Notes under the pieces: generated by a model | Databases searched by the model: none | What the model was told of the DNA's origin: nothing | What the model saw: the letters and a program-made list of their open reading frames with translations, nothing else | Source of the DNA: Haloglomus halophilum | Lineage (GTDB): Archaea; Halobacteriota; Halobacteria; Halobacteriales; Haloarculaceae | Assembly (NCBI RefSeq): GCF_024298885.1 | Contig: NZ_CP101166.1 | Location: forward strand, 1,178,001-1,242,000 | Length of the DNA: 64,000 nucleotides | Direction: 5' to 3' | Made by a program: the position numbers and the translations under genes | In this document: piece by piece, positions 39,178 to 48,280 of the stretch | How the letters are laid out: each line of letters opens with the position of its first letter | Position numbering within the stretch: the first letter of the stretch is position 1

Positions 39178-39632
39178 GGCGCGCTCTGGGGGGGCGACCG
39201 ACAAGAGCGTTCGGTTCGGCAGAGCGCATCGGGTGGAGGCGGGTCGGTGTTGACGATGTCCTGCGTGGTTATCGGATTGCTCCGCCGGATTCTCTGACGA
39301 CAGCGCTTCCCTGACCTTCTGGAAAGCCCCCGAGCGCTCCGGGCTCCGGAGGGTCGAGCGACCAGGGGCTTCCAACACAGCTCTATTCGTAATTCCGGTC
39401 TCTGCATCTCCCTCCAACTACGTCCCCTACACCCACCGACCAGAGGAGCGGTGCCGCTGGTCACCATCGGCCAGGTACTCGCAGAACGGGATGCCCGGGT
39501 GGCCCGGGAAGCAGGGTGCCCTCCTCGTGAACCGCCCCCGTGCCACTGCCCGGATACACCGCGCGAGCACGGCTCGCGCAGTGTTATGTTGGTTCGGAGG
39601 CATCAAAATGATTGTCCCTGCGTCGGCCGGCG
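39178..39632 (-). other. intergenic stretch between cofC and cofG, no gene found
   Basis: About 450 bases with lower coding character. The only structures I see are a hairpin built from GCGCGAG/CTCGCGC (about 39562-39580) and a few short AT-rich patches that could be promoters for cofG. The open frames here (one continuous with cofG, one of 69 codons near 39427-39636) have random-looking composition. Confidence 0.4.
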
Positions 39633-40340
39633 TCACGCCGAGCCGTCACCGCCGCGAGCGACCCGCACGCGCCCGTCACCGGTCGTGAGCGAGAACCCCG
39701 CGTTCCGGAGGTAACGACGCGTCTCGGTCCCCTCGCCGTGGAGCAAGACCTCGACGAGATCGGCACGCTCGTCGATATCGCTCGCCAGCCGGAACGAGTC
39801 GACCGTGGCCAGGTCGAGCCCCCGCTCACGGGCGGCCTCGCGGTGGTCGCGGCAGGAGGCTCCGTGGTAGTCCACCCGGAACGACCCGTCCCGGACACAG
39901 AGCGCGTTCGTCCCGCCGCCCAGTCCCGGCGCCATGGTCACGTCCGGGTGGCGGCCGTCGACCTCGGCGAACAGGAGCCGTCCGAGGGCGTCCGGCGTCA
40001 CCAGCGGCAGGTCCGCCATCACGACCGCGACCGGCCGCTCGCGCGAGGGAACGGGAGGCTCCGCCTCGCCCACGAGGTCGCCGGCGAGCCGTGCGTTGAC
40101 GGCGGTCGTCAGCGGCCGGTCGTCCACGACGACGGCGGCCGACCGCTCCAGCACCGCGTCGTGGGCCGTCTTCGAGAGTACGGTGTACGGGAGGTCCAGC
40201 GCCTCGAGGGTCGCGAGCACGTCCTCGAGCATGGCGGCCGCGAACGCGCGGCGCTCGCGCTCGTCGAACAGGGGCGCGAGGCGGGTCTTGGGTGCGCTCG
40301 GGTCGAACGGGACGAGCACGTGGGGGTCGGCGTCGGTCAC
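39633..40340 (-). CDS. cofC: 2-phospho-L-lactate guanylyltransferase CofC
   Basis: Nucleotidyltransferase that activates 2-phospholactate with GTP for coupling to Fo during F420 synthesis. 235 aa, with a GTG start. VLVPFDPSAPKTRLAPLFDERER is the N-terminal nucleotide-binding pattern (first 20 residues only are diagnostic), VAVVMADLPLVTPDAL holds the metal-binding Asp, and APGLGGGTNAL the family-specific loop. It begins 27 bases after the stop of the cetZ gene on the same strand and may be co-transcribed with it. Confidence 0.93.
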   Translation of the reverse strand: MTDADPHVLVPFDPSAPKTRLAPLFDERERRAFAAAMLEDVLATLEALDLPYTVLSKTAHDAVLERSAAVVVDDRPLTTAVNARLAGDLVGEAEPPVPSRERPVAVVMADLPLVTPDALGRLLFAEVDGRHPDVTMAPGLGGGTNALCVRDGSFRVDYHGASCRDHREAARERGLDLATVDSFRLASDIDERADLVEVLLHGEGTETRRYLRNAGFSLTTGDGRVRVARGGDGSA

Positions 40341-40367
40341 GCGGGCGAGGGGAGGAGCCGCGGCCCC

Positions 40368-41540
40368 TTAGAACAGCGGTTCGAGCTCCTCGTCGTCGTC
40401 GTGGACGAGGCGGTCGAGGTTCTCCGAGGAGGCGTCACGGAGGTCGTCGATGTTGTCCTGGGCCTCGACGGCGACCTGCTGGAGCTCCTTGATGCGCGGG
40501 ACGTTGGTCACGCCCGACAGCAGAACCACCGAGCGGACCTTGTCGTCCTTCGAGCGCGGGTAGTCCCCGCCCCGAACCTCCATCGAGCCGGTCTCGTCTT
40601 CGAGCCACTTCCGCCCGCGCTCTATCCCCTTCCGGTTGAGGTACTTCGGCGGGCCCGCCAGGACCAGGAGCGCCCGTTCGGTCCCACCCACCTCACACGG
40701 AAGCGTGAGTCGCCCGAGCGTGGCCTTCCGGACGAGCGAGGTGATGCGGTTCGTGGTCGAGGTGGAATCGATCTCCTCCTCCTCGCCGGTGAACCGCGAG
40801 AGCAGGCCGCTCTTGTGGTCGCGGTCCAGCGTCTCGCTGGCGTAGCCCACCGTGGAGACACCGCCGCAGGCGAGCGTGTTGATGATCTCGGAGGAGTCGA
40901 CGACGGACTCGCCCACCTCGCCGCCCTCCTTGATCTCGCCGGCGCCGAACAGGATGCCGAACCGCTCGACGATCTCGCGGTTGATGTCGGCGTATCCCGA
41001 CTCCATGGACTCGCCCGACTGGCGCCAGTTGTCGTTGTCGAACACGAGCAGGTTGTCCGTCTCGCGGACGAACGTCTGGAACGAGCGCGCGGCGTTCAGC
41101 GTGTAGATGCCACCCTCGTCCGAGCCGGGGAGGATACCCAGCGCGTACACCGGTTCGGTGTAGATCCGCTTGAGGTGCTTCGCGAGGACGGGGCCACCAC
41201 CCGAACCCGTCCCGCCACCCAGCCCCGCGATGATGAGGAACGCGTCGACCTCGTGGACGGGGATGTTGTCGATGGCGGACTGGACCTCGTCGATGTCCTC
41301 CTCGGCGACCTCGGCGCCGAGTTCGTTGTCGGCCCCGACGCCGTGGCCCTTGACCCGCGCCTGCCCGATGAGGACGCGGTTCTCCTCCGGGACGTTGTCC
41401 AGGCCCATGAGGTCCGCCTTCGCGGTGTTGACGGCCACGGCGGCGCGGACGATTTCGCTTCCCTCTTCGCGGTCGTACTCGAGGAAGCGGTCGAGCACCT
41501 TCCCGCCCGCCTGACCGAAGCCGATCATCGCGAGTTTCAT
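40368..41540 (-). CDS. cetZ1: tubulin/FtsZ-superfamily cell-shape protein CetZ (CetZ1-like)
   Basis: GTPase that polymerises under the membrane and controls cell shape and motility in haloarchaea. 390 aa. The N-terminal MKLAMIGFGQAGGKV, the T3/T4 tubulin signature GGGTGSGGG (residues 108-116) and the T5-T7 regions (FGILFGAGEI, TTNRITSLVRKA) are intact. The C-terminus ends in the acidic EELEPLF, as in CetZ1 of Haloferax volcanii, which I recall as close in sequence. FtsZ1/2 are not in the window. cofC follows after 27 bases. Confidence 0.93.
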   Translation of the reverse strand: MKLAMIGFGQAGGKVLDRFLEYDREEGSEIVRAAVAVNTAKADLMGLDNVPEENRVLIGQARVKGHGVGADNELGAEVAEEDIDEVQSAIDNIPVHEVDAFLIIAGLGGGTGSGGGPVLAKHLKRIYTEPVYALGILPGSDEGGIYTLNAARSFQTFVRETDNLLVFDNDNWRQSGESMESGYADINREIVERFGILFGAGEIKEGGEVGESVVDSSEIINTLACGGVSTVGYASETLDRDHKSGLLSRFTGEEEEIDSTSTTNRITSLVRKATLGRLTLPCEVGGTERALLVLAGPPKYLNRKGIERGRKWLEDETGSMEVRGGDYPRSKDDKVRSVVLLSGVTNVPRIKELQQVAVEAQDNIDDLRDASSENLDRLVHDDDEELEPLF

Positions 41541-41689
41541 CTGACGGTCACTACCTCACAGGGGGGCGCCGGCGTAGGATAAGTTTTCGGCCGAGACGGG
41601 GGTGTTACGGCTCCAAGCGTGCGTCAGGCGTCGGACGGCCACAGCACGCCCGAGGGCGGACCAGCAGCCGTGTCACTCCGTCACCCAGG

Positions 41690-42694
41690 TCACGCGGTCA
41701 CACGACCGTCGCCGTCGGCGACGGTGGGGTCGACACCGAGGTAGTCAGCCAGCGTCCGCAGGTCCGCCTCGTCGTAGCCGAAGACGGCCACGTCGTTGTC
41801 GTCGGTGGTGTTGTCGAACTTCAGCGACCGGAACTGGTCGCCGCCCATCGGCGCACCGGGGAGTGCCCCGAGCGTCTTCAGGCCGATCCCCGCGAGCGGC
41901 ATCGGGATGTCGACGACGCTGACCGGCTTGTTGTCGGCGGCGTGGGCCAGCCGCGCGACCTGCGCGAGCGTCAGCACGTCAGGGCCGCCGATCTCGTAGG
42001 TCGCACCGACGTGCGGGTCCGCGCGCGCAGCCTCGGCCTCCTCGACGCGCCGGACGGCGGGCGTCGGCCCGTCGGCCTCGTCCTCGTCGTCGGGCGCCTC
42101 ACCCTCGACGGCCATCGCCAGCATCGGCGCGAGGTCACCGATCCAGATGGGCTGGAAGCGCGTCTTCCCGCCGCCCGGCAGCGGCGTGAAGTAGGGCGGT
42201 GCGAGCAGTTTCGTGAAGCCGACGAACTCGTCGCCGTCGCCGAAGACGACGGAGGGCCGGAAGATGGTCCAGTCCACGTCGGCGTTCTTCACGGCCTGCT
42301 CGGCCTCGCCCTTCGCCCGGATGTAGTGGGTCGACCCGTTCGGGTCCGCACCGAGCGCGCTCATCTGGACGAACTTCTCGACGCCGTGTTCCTCGGCCGC
42401 CCGCAGGCAGTTCTCCGTCCCGCCGAGGTGGACCTCCATGTGGCGCTCGTTGCCCCCCTTCGGCTGGAACAGCGGCGACAGCGCGACCAGGTTCACCACC
42501 GCATCCTGCCCCTCGAACGTGGGGACGATGGAGTCGTACGCGGACACGTCGCCGACGACCGTCTCCACGTCCGGGTGGAGGTCGACCTCGCCGGGCGTCC
42601 GGGCGAGCGCCGTCACGTCGTGGCCCCGCTCGGCGAGTTCCCGCGTCAGGTTCCGGCCGACGAAGCCGGTGCCGCCGGTGACAAGCACGTTCAT
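41690..42694 (-). CDS. NAD(P)-binding SDR protein, NDUFA9-like (complex I-associated type)
   Basis: 334-aa Rossmann-fold protein. The nucleotide motif VTGGTGFVGRNLTREL opens the sequence. It lacks a clear YxxxK catalytic pair and resembles atypical SDRs such as the NDUFA9 accessory subunit and related oxidoreductase-like proteins (VNLVALSPLF, FRPSVVFGDGDEF, and the C-terminal YEIGGPDVLTLAQV). There are no nuo genes nearby. A role in quinone or redox metabolism is possible but not shown. Confidence 0.82.
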   Translation of the reverse strand: MNVLVTGGTGFVGRNLTRELAERGHDVTALARTPGEVDLHPDVETVVGDVSAYDSIVPTFEGQDAVVNLVALSPLFQPKGGNERHMEVHLGGTENCLRAAEEHGVEKFVQMSALGADPNGSTHYIRAKGEAEQAVKNADVDWTIFRPSVVFGDGDEFVGFTKLLAPPYFTPLPGGGKTRFQPIWIGDLAPMLAMAVEGEAPDDEDEADGPTPAVRRVEEAEAARADPHVGATYEIGGPDVLTLAQVARLAHAADNKPVSVVDIPMPLAGIGLKTLGALPGAPMGGDQFRSLKFDNTTDDNDVAVFGYDEADLRTLADYLGVDPTVADGDGRVTA

Positions 42695-42765
42695 GTCCCC
42701 GAGTACGTCCGCAAGCGACGTAAAGGCACGCGAAGCGGTACCCCCCGGACGACCGGCCCCGTACG

Positions 42766-43335
42766 CTAGTCGTCCACCGGCGATGACGGCCCGCCCGAAC
42801 CTGTCGGGCCCTCGCTGGGCCGCCGGGTCTGCCGGACGGCCGCGCGTTGACAGACAACGCCCAGCGCCACGCAGGTCGCCAGCGCGGCGGCGCCCACCCC
42901 GACGCCCAGCAGGAGGAGCGTCCGGACCACGCCGAACGGGACGACGACTGCGAGCGCCGAGAGGATACCCAGCGCGACGCCCGCGGGGAGGGTGGCGGTC
43001 GCGACCGCGATGGGCGAGACGCCGCCCGGGAGCGTCCGGTAGCAGCGGGCGATCGCCCGGATCTGCACGGCGTAGCCGGCCAGGAACGCCACCACGCAGG
43101 CGAGGCCGGCGACGAGCGCGACACGGCCGGTGAGCACCTCACCGGTGAACAGGAGCACGGCCAGCGCGTCGGCGGCGACCGCCGCGCCGACGATGCCCCC
43201 GCGCAGCACCGACCGGATGCGGTAGAGGTCCGCCGCGTCGAGCGGGTCACCGCCCCTCGCGAGCACCTCGGAGACCTGGGACCCCTGCGCGGCTCGGAGC
43301 CAGCCCGAGCCGCCACGATCCGAAGACGCTGCCAT
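42766..43335 (-). CDS. four-span haloarchaeal membrane protein, unknown function
   Basis: 189 aa with four hydrophobic helices: [59 protein letters not shown] and [20 protein letters not shown]. Short basic termini surround them (KSD-free N-terminus, RQTRRPSEG at the C-terminus). No catalytic or transport motif is recognisable. It lies between the SDR gene and tmk and is probably transcribed alone. Confidence 0.65.
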   Translation of the reverse strand: MAASSDRGGSGWLRAAQGSQVSEVLARGGDPLDAADLYRIRSVLRGGIVGAAVAADALAVLLFTGEVLTGRVALVAGLACVVAFLAGYAVQIRAIARCYRTLPGGVSPIAVATATLPAGVALGILSALAVVVPFGVVRTLLLLGVGVGAAALATCVALGVVCQRAAVRQTRRPSEGPTGSGGPSSPVDD

Positions 43336-43445
43336 CTACCAGTACTGGCACAGCACGTCACAAGGGGATTATGGCCACTATATCCGGTGCCTTATGCGAC
43401 CGGGAGAGCGGTGGCTTTTCGCCCACCCCCCGCTACCGTCCGGCC

Positions 43446-44048
43446 ATGCTCGTCACGCTGGAGGGGATCGACGGCGCCGGGAAGTCCACGGTCCACGAGG
43501 CGCTCCGCGACCACGACGCCCTCGCCGACGCCGTCTTCACCCGCGAACCGACGGAGTCGTGGTACGGCGAGGCCGTCCGGCGCTCGCTCGGCGACGACGG
43601 CGCCGACCCGCTCGCCGAGCTGTTCCTCTACACCGCCGACCACGCCGACCACCTCGCGGACGTGGTCCGGCCCGCGCTGAACGAGGGGCGGGTCGTCGTC
43701 TCCGACCGCTACGTCGACTCGCGCTACGCCTACCAGGGCGCCGCGCTGGAGGAGACCGACATCGCGCGGCCGATGGAGTACGTCCGGGGCATCCACGAGG
43801 CGTTCACCCGGCCACCCGACGCCACGCTCTACCTCGACGTGGACCCGCGCAGCGGCGCCGAGCGCGCGGGGGCCTCGGACAAGTTCGAGACCGCCGGCCA
43901 CCTCGCCGCCGTGCAGGCCAACTACGAGCGCCTCATCGAGGCCGAACCCGAGCGGTTCGTCCGCATCGACGCCACCCGCCCGCCCGAGGACGTGGTCGAG
44001 GCGGCCGAGGACGCCATCGACCGAATCCTCGCCGACCGCGAGGACTGA
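43446..44048 (+). CDS. tmk: thymidylate kinase
   Basis: dTMP kinase, 200 aa, making dTDP for DNA synthesis. The P-loop is [15 protein letters not shown] (residues 6-20); the [15 protein letters not shown] stretch holds the DR(Y/F) motif; and [10 protein letters not shown] is the expected beta strand. The LID region is short ([12 protein letters not shown]). ATG 43446 precedes the conserved [10 protein letters not shown] directly, so the longer frame from 43371 is rejected. Confidence 0.94.
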   Translation: MLVTLEGIDGAGKSTVHEALRDHDALADAVFTREPTESWYGEAVRRSLGDDGADPLAELFLYTADHADHLADVVRPALNEGRVVVSDRYVDSRYAYQGAALEETDIARPMEYVRGIHEAFTRPPDATLYLDVDPRSGAERAGASDKFETAGHLAAVQANYERLIEAEPERFVRIDATRPPEDVVEAAEDAIDRILADRED

Positions 44049-44118
44049 CCGTCAGGGTGCGGTCACGGCCGGCCGCCGGACCGACAGCCCGAAACGCCCC
44101 GACCTCCCACCCGCTCGC

Positions 44119-44475
44119 ATGGCACGGAGCATCCTCGGCACCGTCGGCCTCGCGCTCACGCTGGCCTTCGCCCTCCCCGTGGCGTACCTCGGCGTCGAGT
44201 TCCTCCTCGACGGGAAGACCAACCAGGGGCTGCTCTTCCTCGCGCTCGCCGCCCTGATGGTCGGTATCCAGGAGTACGTCACCACGCCGATGGACCTGCC
44301 CGGCGAGATCGCCGGAAAGGTGCTCGGCACCGCCGTGAAAGAGCCCGACGATGGCAGCGACGCGGGTGACACCGGAACCGGTGCAGAGGACGCTCGACCG
44401 GAAACAGGGGGCGACGACGGCGCGACCGAGGACGAGCCGCTGATCCCCGACGCGGAAGGGAAGAAAGGCAGATAG
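44119..44475 (+). CDS. small two-span membrane protein, unknown function
   Basis: 118 aa. Two membrane helices (GTVGLALTLAFALPVAYLGV and GLLFLALAALMVGIQEYV) are followed by TPMDLPGEIAGKVLG and then a long, Asp/Glu/Gly-rich disordered tail ending KKGR. A haloarchaeal conserved hypothetical type; no function can be assigned. It begins about 70 bases after tmk. Confidence 0.65.
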   Translation: MARSILGTVGLALTLAFALPVAYLGVEFLLDGKTNQGLLFLALAALMVGIQEYVTTPMDLPGEIAGKVLGTAVKEPDDGSDAGDTGTGAEDARPETGGDDGATEDEPLIPDAEGKKGR

Positions 44476-44633
44476 CGGCCGATATTTTCTAGATATTCGC
44501 AATAGGCCTGAAATCAGAACTACTGGTGAGAAACTTCCGACATTCAATACTTGCATCGGGCGCCGAAACCTGCACGAGCTGCCACCCCACGCCTCCCGAA
44601 GACCCATACCGGCAGCGCGACCCGCTCCGGGTG

Positions 44634-45254
44634 ATGGTCGAGAAGCAAGCGGTTCGCCGGGCGTACGACGAACTCGGGGCGTCCTACGGGGCCCAGCGTG
44701 ACTCGGGCGGGCTGACGGCCCTCGACGCGGTCCTCGAGGCAGCCGACCCGGACCGGGTACTCGACGCGGGGTGTGGGCCGGGGCGGCCCGTTCTCGAGCG
44801 ACTCGACGCGGCGACGGCGGCCGTGGGACTGGATATCTCGCGCGAACAGCTGTCTCTCGCCGCCGAGCGCGTCCCCGAGACGCCCCTGTTGCAGGGCGAC
44901 ATGACGCGGCTCCCGTTCGGCGACGACGCGGTCGACGCGGTCGTGGCGTACTGGTCGCTCATCCACGTTCCGCTCGACGAGCATCAGGCCGTCCTCGATG
45001 AGTTCGCGCGAGTGCTTCGCCCCGGCGGCCGCGCCCTCGTCTGCGAGGGTCGCGAGCAGTGGGTCGGTGAGAACCCCGACTGGCTCGATTCGGGCGTGGA
45101 GATGTCGTGGGAGCTGGCCGGCGCCGAGGCGACGCGGGAACAGCTCCGAACGGCCGGGTTCACCGTCGAGCGCGAGTGGGGCGCCGCCGACAGCCTCGAC
45201 GATGACGACGAGAGCGAGCCCTGGGTGTTCATCGAAGGCCGGCTAGAGGAGTAG
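44634..45254 (+). CDS. class I SAM-dependent methyltransferase
   Basis: About 206 aa. SAM-binding motif I VLDAGCGPGRPVLERL, motif II AVGLDISREQLSLA, GDMTRLPFGDDAVDAVVAYW (motif IV region) and FARVLRPGGRALVCEG (post-motif region) place it in the UbiE/Methyltransf_11 group. The substrate is unknown. The frame runs upstream to 44526, but residues before the ATG at 44634 (a GTG precedes it at 44631) look non-coding. It is directly followed by the 23-bp tandem array. Confidence 0.85.
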   Translation: MVEKQAVRRAYDELGASYGAQRDSGGLTALDAVLEAADPDRVLDAGCGPGRPVLERLDAATAAVGLDISREQLSLAAERVPETPLLQGDMTRLPFGDDAVDAVVAYWSLIHVPLDEHQAVLDEFARVLRPGGRALVCEGREQWVGENPDWLDSGVEMSWELAGAEATREQLRTAGFTVEREWGAADSLDDDDESEPWVFIEGRLEE

Positions 45255-45294
45255 GGAATCTGCGGGAGTGGCACTAACGCTCGCGCGGTCTACA

Positions 45295-45409
45295 GCAACA
45301 GCGACAACCAGAGGACTGCAACAGCGACAACCAGAGGACTGCAACAGCGACAACCAGAGGACTGCAACAGCGACAACCAGAGGACTGCAACAGCGACAAC
45401 CAGAGGACT
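45295..45409 (+). repeat. 23-bp tandem repeat, five copies
   Basis: The unit GCAACAGCGACAACCAGAGGACT recurs head to tail at 45295, 45318, 45341, 45364 and 45387. The copies are identical except that the last runs straight into unique sequence. There are no spacers, so this is not a CRISPR. It lies at the left edge of dispersed-repeat copy B. Confidence 0.92.
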
Positions 45410-45880
45410 ACCCTCGAAGCCCTCGCGCGCTCAGGCGGCCGCGGCTCGCTGCGGTCCTCACTCCGCTCGCTTCGCTCGCTCCGTTGCGGTCCTTACGTCG
45501 CCGGGGCCGCGCTGAGCCCGCTCGCCCTTCGAGTCCGCCAGGGTCCGGCTGTGTCACGGGCGCAGCACCCCTGCCCTTCCCCAGGTCGCGCGGGCCTCAC
45601 TTCGTTCGGCCACGCGCTCCCGGCCCGTGGATTGTGGCGGGTCGCGAACCGTCGTCAGTCGAACGGGCGCGCGCTGGCGGCTGTGCCGCAGGCCAGCCGC
45701 CGCCCAGCGCGCGAGGGGCGAGCATCGCAGCGACCGCAGAGAGCGAGAAGCGCAGGCGGTTGGGGAGGTGTGAGGCTCACACGGCCCGACTGACCAGCGC
45801 TCGCCCTTCGTAGGTATCCCTGTTGTCGCCGTCCCGAGAGAGCGCGAGGGCTTCGTAGCGGTTCCCGTTGTCGCCGCAGT
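45410..45880 (+). repeat. dispersed GC-rich intergenic repeat, copy B with inverted outer end
   Basis: Blocks in order: CGAAGCCCTCGCGCGCTC, GGCTCGCTGCGGTCCTCAC, TTGCGGTCCTTACGTCG, CCGCTCGCCCTTCGAGTCCG, CCTGCCCTTCCCCAGGTCGC, CGGCCACGCGCTCCCGG. Near 45815-45860 the minus strand repeats the outer motif (CTACGAAGCCCTCGCGCTCTC) next to GGCGACAAC, so both ends carry related sequence in inverted orientation, like an element with terminal inverted repeats. No transposase or convincing frame is inside. Confidence 0.6.
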
Positions 45881-45956
45881 CGTCACCAGAGAACAGGAGA
45901 ACTTCGGAAACAATCCGGCTGCCGACGTGGTTGGTGGAAAAGAGCCGAAAACCGCC

Positions 45957-47798
45957 TTACTCCGCTTCGGCCGGCTCTGCAAGCGGTTCCTGGGCCTGCT
46001 CGACCAGCTCGCCCAGCGACAGGTCCGAGGGCTGGTTCTCGATGAGGACGTCCAGCGGGAGCGTCGGGGCCCCGCTGATGAGGTTCTCCATGATGACCAG
46101 GCGCTCGCGGGCCCGGGACATCCCGACGTAGAAGACACGGCGCTCGTTGTCCGTCAGGACCGGCACCGGGTCCGCACGCTTGTCGAAGGAGACGCCCGGC
46201 GGGAGCTCCTCTTCCGTGACGGAGGCGGACATCTGCTCGACGACCTTCTCCGTGAGGTCCGTCCCGACGAAGACGTGGTCGGCCTCGCGACCCTTCGCGG
46301 AGTGGATGGTGCCCACGCGGATGCGGTTCGGGTCCATCCCACGGTAGCCGCCCTTGAAGTAGGACTCGACGGAGCGTTCCTGGAAGTTCGAGACGCGCGT
46401 GAGCATGTCGCCGGCACTGGCCGGACCGGGCGCGAACGGCGCGTGCTCCTGGATGAAGTCGGGCGCGACCTGCATCTCCTCGAGGTCGTCGACCCCGTTC
46501 TGCTCCTGCAGGTCGTCGATGGCGTCGAACATCTCGTCGCGGCCGCCGGTGCCGAACGCCGAGTCCGCGAGCATCTCCGCGAGCCGCCGGGCTTCGAGGC
46601 CGGTGATGTGCTCGTCCTCGTCGAGTTTCTCGACGGCAGAGACGTACCCCTGCAGGCGGTCGGTCCACAGGCGCGTGTCCGTCAGGGAGACGAACGGCAT
46701 CCCCTGCTTGATGAACTCATCGACGAACTGGAACATCTGGTAGCGCGCGCGGAACAGAATCATCGCGGTGCCCTCCTCGTCCTCCTCGATGGTGTTGCGG
46801 ACGTTCCGGGAGAGTTCGACGATGGAGGGGTTCCGGACGGCCTCGAAGGAGCCGCCCTGTTTCCGGGGCTTGAGGTCCTTCTCCTGGCGCTTCTCGATGT
46901 GGCGGATCTGCCGGTTGACGACGTTGAGGATGCGCGAGGGGAGCCGGTAGGAGTTCGGGAGGACGTTGTCGTCGTCGACCTGCTCGTCGAGCAGGAGGTT
47001 CGGGTCGGCCCCCTGCCACGCGTAGACGACCTGGTCGTCGTCACCGGCGATGAGCACCGAGTCCATGTGGGGGCGCCACTCCTCGTACACCGAGTACTGG
47101 AGCGTCGTGATGTCCTGGAACTCGTCGATGACGAGGTGGTCGACGCTCGGGACCTTCGAGCGCTGCTGGACGCGCTCGAGCATGTCGGCGAAGCCGACGA
47201 CGCCCTGCTCACCCTTGAACGAGCGCCACGCCCGGATGGCCTCGGGCACGTCGATACGGTCGTCGTCGCTCGACCACGTCGGCGTGTACTTGTTGCCGGT
47301 CTGGGCCTTCTCGTCGATGTCCGGCGGGAGGCGGACCTCCTCCTCGTCCCACTGGAACGGGACGTCGTACCAGTCGGCCACGTCCCGGCGGGTCCGCTGG
47401 AGCCACTGCGAGGTGGCGATGATCTTGTTGCCGATGGTCGTCGACCGGGCCGACCGGCGGCGGCCGCTGTCGTTCTCGTCCTCGAACTCGATGCCGTAGT
47501 CCTCGCAGAACTCCTCCTTGTGCTCCTCGCCGACGACGTCGCCACGCGAGAGATTCAGCAGCTCGTACGCCTTCGCGTGCATCGTACAGACGTTGCCCTT
47601 CAGCGATTTCGGGGAGCGGTCGAGCCGCTCGGCGAGCCGTTCGCGGACCTCCTGGGCGGCGGCCCGGGTGTAGGAGACGACGAGGATGTCGCGGATGTCG
47701 ACCCCCTCGTCGAGCATCTCGTCGACCTTGTCGAGCAAGGCGGTGGTCTTCCCGCTCCCGGGACCACCGAAGAGGCGAGTTACGTGGGGCTGACTCAT
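45957..47798 (-). CDS. UvrD/Rep-family superfamily 1 DNA helicase
   Basis: 613-aa ATP-dependent helicase, likely in DNA repair or replication restart. Motif I FGGPGSGKTTALL (residues 10-22), Ia VVSYTRAAAQEVRERL, motif II HLVIDEFQDIT, motif III AGDDDQVVYAWQGAD, motif IV NSYRLPSRIL, motif V VGTIHSAKGREADHVFV and motif VI FYVGMSRARERLV are complete. Subdomain insertions (2B) seem shorter than in bacterial UvrD. Upstream, on the same strand, is a zinc-finger microprotein gene. Confidence 0.93.
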   Translation of the reverse strand: MSQPHVTRLFGGPGSGKTTALLDKVDEMLDEGVDIRDILVVSYTRAAAQEVRERLAERLDRSPKSLKGNVCTMHAKAYELLNLSRGDVVGEEHKEEFCEDYGIEFEDENDSGRRRSARSTTIGNKIIATSQWLQRTRRDVADWYDVPFQWDEEEVRLPPDIDEKAQTGNKYTPTWSSDDDRIDVPEAIRAWRSFKGEQGVVGFADMLERVQQRSKVPSVDHLVIDEFQDITTLQYSVYEEWRPHMDSVLIAGDDDQVVYAWQGADPNLLLDEQVDDDNVLPNSYRLPSRILNVVNRQIRHIEKRQEKDLKPRKQGGSFEAVRNPSIVELSRNVRNTIEEDEEGTAMILFRARYQMFQFVDEFIKQGMPFVSLTDTRLWTDRLQGYVSAVEKLDEDEHITGLEARRLAEMLADSAFGTGGRDEMFDAIDDLQEQNGVDDLEEMQVAPDFIQEHAPFAPGPASAGDMLTRVSNFQERSVESYFKGGYRGMDPNRIRVGTIHSAKGREADHVFVGTDLTEKVVEQMSASVTEEELPPGVSFDKRADPVPVLTDNERRVFYVGMSRARERLVIMENLISGAPTLPLDVLIENQPSDLSLGELVEQAQEPLAEPAEAE

Positions 47799-47957
47799 TA
47801 TCGGGCACAGGCCCCCCTCCTGTATAACGCTGTTCGTCAGTGGAAGGGCGCTACGCGCCCGGAAGTAGCAAGGGGCTACGCGCCCGGTGAACAGACAGGG
47901 TTCGGTCCACCCAGGTGGGGCGGCCGAGCAGCCGTCCGCGGTGCGGGTCGGCTTCCG

Positions 47958-48128
47958 TCAGGTGGGTGTCCAGCCGCACACCGAACAGGTCGACGCCTCG
48001 AGGTCGTGGATGCCGGAACACTCCGGGCAGCGCTTCTTGTTATAGTCGCGCTCCCAGCCAGCGCTCTCGGTTTCGTGTCCACGGTCCGCCAGGAAGTCGT
48101 CGAAAACGCTCTCATCGGCGGTCGCCAT
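47958..48128 (-). CDS. zinc-finger microprotein, HVO_0416-type
   Basis: 56 aa, too short for usual gene calling. MATADESVFDDFLADRG is followed by two CxxC knuckles, CPEC and CSVC, separated by ten residues (CPECSGIHDLEASTCSVCGW pattern). This matches my recollection of the small haloarchaeal zinc-finger family named after HVO_0416. It lies upstream of the helicase gene on the same strand (about 160 bases). A role as a DNA/RNA-binding or protein-interaction module is likely. Confidence 0.82.
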   Translation of the reverse strand: MATADESVFDDFLADRGHETESAGWERDYNKKRCPECSGIHDLEASTCSVCGWTPT

Positions 48129-48280
48129 ACGAGCCGTGGTATGTCACGCCGTGCCAAAACGTTTGTGACCGCGGCAGTTCGTGAATCGATCACACGGGAC
48201 GGCTCCGGAGCGAGCCGTTCGACACCCGCCGGTTCCGGATGCCGGGAGCGTTTTGTTCGTACCGGCCGGCAGGGCCACAC

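Noticed and set aside
39427..39636. 69-codon frame between cofC and cofG as a gene
   Set aside because: Composition is unlike neighbouring proteins, no promoter fits, and it overlaps the 3' end of cofC.
45295..45409. Possible CRISPR array
   Set aside because: The five 23-bp units abut without spacers and no cas gene is nearby; it is a simple tandem repeat.
45268..45813. 181-codon frame through the tandem array and repeat copy B
   Set aside because: It translates the 23-bp repeats in shifting frames and then a Arg/Pro/Ser-rich stretch of shadow type; no homologue pattern in the other copies.
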